Assembly (NCBI GenBank): GCA_029907755.1
Contig: JARYLH010000057.1
Coordinates: forward strand, 1-8,841
Source: Candidatus Methanosuratincola sp.
GTDB taxonomy: Archaea > Thermoproteota > Methanomethylicia > Methanomethylicales > Methanomethylicaceae
DNA length: 8,841 nucleotides
Direction: 5' to 3'
Shown here: positions 5,751 to 8,841 of the stretch, piece after piece
How the letters are laid out: each line of letters starts with the position of its first letter
Position numbering within the stretch: the first letter of the stretch is position 1
Made by a program: the position numbers and the translations under genes
The notes under the pieces: generated by a model
What the model was told of the DNA's origin: nothing
Databases searched by the model: none
Seen by the model: only the letters and a program-made list of their open reading frames with translations

Positions 5751-6169
5751 CCCAATTCGAGGCGGAACGGCACCGTGACGCCCTTTTCAGCCAAATCGGA
5801 ATCGTATGCCCGACAAACCTCAAAAGGCATTGGCTGCAGAGCCACCTCGCAGAAGATATCAACGATGCCCTTCAGGAGGTGCCCCACCCACGATCCGTCA
5901 TCGTTCCCTAAAGCAACATGGAGATGGACGAAAGGCTCCCCATTGAGGGCGGTCATGTTCCCGTTCCCTACGGCCTCTACATGAAGGCTGATCTCTTTTT
6001 CGACACCCTTTCTAACTATTACCTTGGAATACTTCAACGCACCGACGAAGGAAAGAATGACCGCCGAATGAATCCTTTCATCCTTGGCAACAGCCTTGAG
6101 TGAGGAGATCACCTCTTCGCCCTCATCTAGCCGTATAACAATCAAGTCTTCTGCACGGATCGATTTCAA
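5747..6169 (-). CDS. PPC/DUF296-domain protein
   Basis: A 140-aa single-domain protein of the PPC (plants and prokaryotes conserved, DUF296) family. Visible marks are the early segment RLDEGEEVISSL, a glycine-bearing SFVGALKY core, and the signature NGEPFVHLHVALGNDDGSWV-GHLLKG, with histidines at 82, 84 and 97 placed as in the family's possible metal site. In plants this domain occurs with AT-hooks in DNA-binding proteins. No AT-hook is present here, and the archaeal stand-alone proteins have no settled function, so a regulatory role is only a suggestion. The start is TTG 6169 with no closer in-frame ATG; AGGCGAG lies just upstream and a TATA-like box at 6202-6211. Its stop overlaps the dut start by 4 bp, and it is divergent from mmsA. 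Confidence 0.85.
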   Translation of the reverse strand: MKSIRAEDLIVIRLDEGEEVISSLKAVAKDERIHSAVILSFVGALKYSKVIVRKGVEKEISLHVEAVGNGNMTALNGEPFVHLHVALGNDDGSWVGHLLKGIVDIFCEVALQPMPFEVCRAYDSDLAEKGVTVPFRLELG

Positions 6170-6201
6170 GGTTCTCGCCTGTTGATTTAATTAAACTTCA
6201 A

Positions 6202-6211
6202 TTATAAAAGG
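6202..6211 (-). promoter_or_regulatory. Candidate TATA box for the PPC-dut unit
   Basis: CTTTTATAAT on the minus strand lies about 26 bp before position 6180, giving a leader of about 10 nt ahead of TTG 6169. The spacing is typical of an archaeal promoter. Confidence 0.5.
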
Positions 6212-6226
6212 CGATCCGGTCAAGAG

Positions 6227-6245
6227 AACCACATTAAAAGTGGTT
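6227..6245. repeat. Inverted repeat in the PPC/mmsA divergent spacer
   Basis: AACCAC (6227-6232) and GTGGTT (6240-6245) are perfect inverted copies separated by 7 bp of A/T. The dyad lies between the two outward-facing TATA-like boxes, about 30 bp from the PPC box and about 44 bp from the mmsA box, a suitable place for a shared operator. A shorter dyad, AGTTT/AAACT, occurs at 6298-6313 near the predicted mmsA transcription start. Function is inferred from position only. Confidence 0.5.
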
Positions 6246-6279
6246 TATAATTACAGATTATTTTAGTTCATGATAAAAG

Positions 6280-6287
6280 TTTAAATA
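6280..6287 (+). promoter_or_regulatory. Candidate TATA box for mmsA
   Basis: TTTAAATA, a near-ideal archaeal TATA box with a purine-rich stretch just upstream, predicts transcription from about 6310. This leaves a leader of roughly 45 nt containing two Shine-Dalgarno-like sites. Another AT-rich candidate, TTTATAAT, lies at 6244-6251. Confidence 0.6.
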
Positions 6288-6341
6288 CCATAAAGGAAGT
6301 TTCACTTAAAACTACGACCATAGGAGAAGCAATTGCAAAAT

Positions 6342-6346
6342 GGAGG
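6342..6346 (+). promoter_or_regulatory. Ribosome binding site favouring the TTG start of mmsA
   Basis: GGAGG lies 7 nt before TTG 6354, the best-spaced and strongest Shine-Dalgarno in the leader. A weaker AGGAG (6322-6326) lies 6 nt before an upstream in-frame TTG at 6333, so an isoform seven residues longer is possible. Confidence 0.6.
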
Positions 6347-6353
6347 ATTAGAA

Positions 6354-7805
6354 TTGGTCGAGGTATTGAAGAATTACATAAATGGAGAATGGGTTGAGTC
6401 CAGCAGCACTGAAACCTTGGATGTCGTAAACCCAGCAACCTTGGAAGTTCTTGCGAAGGTACCAAAGTCGACAAACGATGAGGTCAAGGAAGCCATCAAA
6501 GCAGCGAAAGAGGCATTTTGGGAGTGGAGGTGCACGCCCCCATCCACAAGAGTCAGATACCTCTTCGAATTCAGGAGCCTGCTTGATCAGAATTTCGAGG
6601 AGATCTCTGAGATCATGGTGAAAGAGCATGGAAAGATCCTTGACGAGGCAAGGGGTGACCTGAAGAGGGGCATAGAGACCGTGGAGCTGGCTTGCGGCAT
6701 CCCTATGATGATGGTAGGGGACATCGAAGAGGATGTGGCAAAGGGGATAGACGAGGCCTATGTTAGAGAGCCTCTGGGAGTCTGTGTCGGGCTCACGCCT
6801 TACAACTTCCCAGCGATGATCCCTCTCTGGTTCTTACCACTCGCAGTAGCCTGTGGAAACACCTTCATACTAAAGCCTTCAAGCCAGGTGCCGCTCACTG
6901 CAAAGAGGATCATTGAGCTGGCTGAAGAGGCAGGGTTCCCGCCAGGAGTGATTAACCTGGTAAACGGTAGCAGGAACGTCTCTGACGTGCTCTTGTCGAG
7001 CTACGATGTGAAGGCAGTCTCTTTCGTCGGCTCCACCCCCGTGGCCAGGCACATCTACAAGAAGGCTGCCGAGACAGGTATGAGGGCACAGTGCCAGGGT
7101 CAGGCTAAGAACTTCATCGTGATAATGCCTGACGCGGACATGAAGAACACGATCGCCGCATGCATCACTTCGGCATGTGGCTGCACAGGGCAGAGATGCC
7201 TGGCAGGGGAAAACTTCATACCCGTGGGGGAGGCATACGAGCCATTCAAGAAGGCGCTCGTCGAGGCGGCATCCAAAGTTAAGATCGGGTACGGTCTCGA
7301 TCCAGAGACGCAGATGGGTCCGCTTGCATCGAAGGGTCAGCTGGACAAAGTAATCGAGTACATTGAGAAGGGCGTAGAAGAAGGCGCCAAGCTCCTGCTC
7401 GACGGAAGGAAGTTCAAGTGCGACAAGTATCCCAACGGGTATTTCATTGGCCCGACAATATTCGATGAGGTGACTCCGGACATGACAATATTCAAAGAGG
7501 AGGTGTTCGGCCCATTCATGTGCATAAGGAAAGCCGAATCGCTCGACGAGGCAATCGAGCTTGCGAATTCTTCGATCTACGGTAATGCTGCTTCAATCTT
7601 CACCAGCAACGGCAAACATGCAAGGGAGTTCTGGTACAGGACGGAAGCGGGCAACATCGGAGTGAACATCGGAGTCGCAGCCCCGATCGCATTCTTCCCG
7701 TTCAGCGGATGGAAGGAGTCGTTCTTTGGAGACCTCCATGCCCAAGCGATGGATGCAGTAGAGTTCTACACCCAGAAGAAGGTCATCATATCCAGGTGGT
7801 TCTAA
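6354..7805 (+). CDS. mmsA: Methylmalonate-semialdehyde dehydrogenase (CoA-acylating) family protein
   Basis: NAD- and CoA-dependent aldehyde dehydrogenase of the MmsA/IolA group, which turns methylmalonate or malonate semialdehyde into propionyl-CoA or acetyl-CoA in valine, beta-alanine or inositol breakdown. From TTG 6354 (483 aa), the protein has YINGEWVESS near the start, PLGVCVGLTPYNFPAMIPLW, LPLAVACGNTFILKPSSQVP, the cofactor loop FVGSTPVARHIY, and nucleophile C282 in TGQRCLAG. It ends with FFPFSGWKESFFGDLHA and SRWF, which closely follow the MmsA C-terminus. The usual Glu general base of non-acylating dehydrogenases is absent, as expected for acylating members; that segment reads QGQAKNF, a little unlike the usual GAKNH. 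No other valine or inositol genes are nearby, so the true substrate is open. A ferritin-like gene follows after one base. Confidence 0.88.
   Translation: MVEVLKNYINGEWVESSSTETLDVVNPATLEVLAKVPKSTNDEVKEAIKAAKEAFWEWRCTPPSTRVRYLFEFRSLLDQNFEEISEIMVKEHGKILDEARGDLKRGIETVELACGIPMMMVGDIEEDVAKGIDEAYVREPLGVCVGLTPYNFPAMIPLWFLPLAVACGNTFILKPSSQVPLTAKRIIELAEEAGFPPGVINLVNGSRNVSDVLLSSYDVKAVSFVGSTPVARHIYKKAAETGMRAQCQGQAKNFIVIMPDADMKNTIAACITSACGCTGQRCLAGENFIPVGEAYEPFKKALVEAASKVKIGYGLDPETQMGPLASKGQLDKVIEYIEKGVEEGAKLLLDGRKFKCDKYPNGYFIGPTIFDEVTPDMTIFKEEVFGPFMCIRKAESLDEAIELANSSIYGNAASIFTSNGKHAREFWYRTEAGNIGVNIGVAAPIAFFPFSGWKESFFGDLHAQAMDAVEFYTQKKVIISRWF
7794..7799 (+). promoter_or_regulatory. Ribosome binding site of the ferritin-like gene
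   Basis: AGGTGG lies 7 nt before ATG 7807 and is embedded in the last codons of mmsA, supporting cotranscription of the two genes. Confidence 0.55.
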
Positions 7806-7806
7806 G

Positions 7807-8226
7807 ATGCAGCTGGGGACATTCGGTGCCATACTTAAATTCGCTTCGGAGCTCGAGGAGGCGACCTCCAATTTCTATGATGGGGCAGCCAAAAAGCTTT
7901 CACCGGATCTGCAGAAGACCTTTTGCGAATTCGCGAATGCCTCCAAGAAGAATAAGCAGGTGCTTGAAAGGACGAAGCGTATGGAAATGCAGGAGATGAT
8001 CCTGGAGGCCATAACAGGCATAGACAGCGACAATTACAAATTTGATGCAACCATATCCTCAGAAGAGAAGGAAAACGTCAAGAAGGCAATTGAGATCGAG
8101 AGCAAGACCAAGAAGTTCTATGAAGATAGCATGGAAAAACTTGGCTTTTTGCCCAACGTCAAGAGGACGTTAGCAAAACTTGCAGCAGAAAAGCAAGAGA
8201 GGATCAAGAGGCTGCAAAGCCTCTAA
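7807..8226 (+). CDS. Small ferritin-like helical protein without histidine
   Basis: A 139-residue, charged, all-helical protein starting one base after the mmsA stop. It resembles the rubrerythrin/ferritin-like four-helix fold. Helix 1 carries SELEEATSNFYDGAAKKL (14-31) and helix 3 carries IEIESKTKKFYEDSMEKL (95-112). The two align as an internal repeat with shared E, FY and KL positions. In iron-binding members, helices 2 and 4 carry ExxH. Here the matching stretches read EFANASKKN and AAEKQERI, and the protein has no histidine at all, so a classical His-ligated diiron centre is not possible. Its role is unknown; tight linkage to mmsA suggests a partner or accessory function. An unrelated coiled helical protein remains possible. 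Confidence 0.72.
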   Translation: MQLGTFGAILKFASELEEATSNFYDGAAKKLSPDLQKTFCEFANASKKNKQVLERTKRMEMQEMILEAITGIDSDNYKFDATISSEEKENVKKAIEIESKTKKFYEDSMEKLGFLPNVKRTLAKLAAEKQERIKRLQSL

Positions 8227-8227
8227 A

Positions 8228-8241
8228 TTTTTCAATTTTTT
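8228..8241 (+). terminator. T-rich terminator after the mmsA operon
   Basis: Directly after the ferritin-like stop codon come two runs of T (five and six), the usual archaeal intrinsic termination signal. On the opposite strand, a short T run (complement of 8260-8264) lies about 35 nt after the end of the integrase gene and could end that transcript. The remaining bases between the convergent genes (8242-8297) show no other feature. Confidence 0.5.
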
Positions 8242-8297
8242 AGATGCTTAATTTTATAGAAAAATACCGAGGCAATCAGTGGTGGGGCTGCCCGAAC

Positions 8298-8841
8298 TCA
8301 CCGCTCCAGAGCTGAATAAGTACTGTCCTCATTCTGTTTCTCTGAGAGCAACTCGCGCTTTAATGCTTCTTTTAAGGCTTGGCTTAGAACCTTCAGTTGA
8401 TAGTCTTCCCGTTCCTGGGTAGTGACGTATGTTCTAGCTGGCTGCGATAGGGCTTCTCTGGTTAAAACCGATTCAGGGTTAACGCCTAAGGCCCTAACGT
8501 ATTCCTTTATGAGTTCGATCTTGCTGGTTTTGGTTTTAGGCCTTATGCTCAAGCCTGCGCTGGCGTATATATTGCGTAGTTTATCAACGCCTAGGCTTTG
8601 GATGTCATGGTATGTGTCCACGGTGTGGCCCATCATGTAGTCCACATAGTCGGATTGAACACCAAGGGCCATCAGCTGAGTCTTGAAATACTTGCGTATG
8701 CTGTGAACTTTGAGGTCATAGATGTGGTCGCTGTTGTGTTTCAGCAGTCCAGCCTTGAAATAGAGTTTGTGGACCAGTTGATAGACCTGTTTCTCACCTA
8801 TGGGTTTGGGCGTTCGACTTGTCTGGTCTCGGATGAGAGGA
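8298..8841 (-). CDS. Tyrosine recombinase/integrase, C-terminal part (runs off the right edge)
   Basis: The minus-strand frame is open to the window edge at 8841, giving about 180 C-terminal residues; the first in-frame ATG at 8672 is internal. It carries the second half of the tyrosine recombinase active site: VHSIRKYFKTQL with His (8703-8705) and Arg (8694-8696) of the HxxR box, then MMGHTVDTYHDI with the third-box His (8625-8627) and a candidate nucleophile Tyr (8610-8612). The first catalytic Arg and the arm-binding region lie outside the window. A further ~100 residues follow the tyrosine, ending in a charged helical tail. Integrases of this form occur in archaeal integrated elements. 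The gene faces the mmsA operon tail-to-tail and may mark the border of a mobile element extending to the right. Confidence 0.85.
   Translation of the reverse strand, partial: PLIRDQTSRTPKPIGEKQVYQLVHKLYFKAGLLKHNSDHIYDLKVHSIRKYFKTQLMALGVQSDYVDYMMGHTVDTYHDIQSLGVDKLRNIYASAGLSIRPKTKTSKIELIKEYVRALGVNPESVLTREALSQPARTYVTTQEREDYQLKVLSQALKEALKRELLSEKQNEDSTYSALER

Noticed and set aside
8281..8302. Possible tRNA 3' fragment or att site next to the integrase end
   Set aside because: The minus strand reads GTTCGGGCAGCCCCACCA, which superficially looks like a T-arm plus CCA. It has no T-loop or paired T-stem, and it does not match the tRNA-Lys in the window.
1..8841. CRISPR array, insertion sequence or toxin-antitoxin pair
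   Set aside because: No regularly spaced repeats, no transposase motifs other than the tyrosine recombinase, and no small paired frames with recognisable toxin or antitoxin features were seen by eye.

Overview
The window comes from an archaeon. Several independent signs agree: a tRNA-Lys gene with a small intron in a bulge-helix-bulge context and an encoded CCA end, a tRNA-splicing endonuclease homologue, a UbiA-family enzyme of the digeranylgeranylglyceryl-phosphate synthase type (ether-lipid synthesis), an archaeal-type dUTPase, a HycI-type [NiFe]-hydrogenase maturation protease, TATA-like boxes upstream of many genes, and frequent TTG/GTG starts. Gene packing is tight, with two convergent gene pairs overlapping at their 3' ends. 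The lineage cannot be fixed from the sequence alone. A member of the TACK group (for example a Bathyarchaeia-like organism) is a guess from the overall gene style.

Layout from left to right. 1-47 holds the C-terminal tail of a membrane protein. 98-186 (-) is intron-bearing tRNA-Lys(UUU). It is divergent from hisS (+) across an AT-rich promoter flanked by a 7-bp inverted repeat. hisS runs tail-to-tail into a UbiA prenyltransferase gene (-), which sits in an overlapping pair behind an endA-like gene (-). endA is divergent, across 32 bp, from a hycI-like protease gene (+), which overlaps mtnA (+, methionine salvage). mtnA overlaps tail-to-tail with an HTH-phosphoribosyltransferase gene (-). That gene lies downstream of a coupled PPC/DUF296 gene and dut pair on the same strand. 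The PPC gene is divergent from mmsA (+), an acylating aldehyde dehydrogenase gene. One base after mmsA begins a small ferritin-like helical protein gene. After a short T-rich terminator region, the right edge holds the C-terminal part of a tyrosine recombinase gene (-), which continues out of the window and may mark the edge of an integrated element.

Most of this is housekeeping: tRNA charging and splicing, lipid synthesis, nucleotide hygiene and salvage. Three points stand out. The EndA homologue carries proline at the exact position of the catalytic histidine, in the same window as a tRNA that needs splicing. The mmsA operon has a histidine-free ferritin-like partner and a divergent PPC gene with a dyad repeat between them. 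The HTH-phosphoribosyltransferase looks like a nucleotide-sensing regulator rather than an enzyme. I see no CRISPR array, no insertion sequence and no clear defence system.
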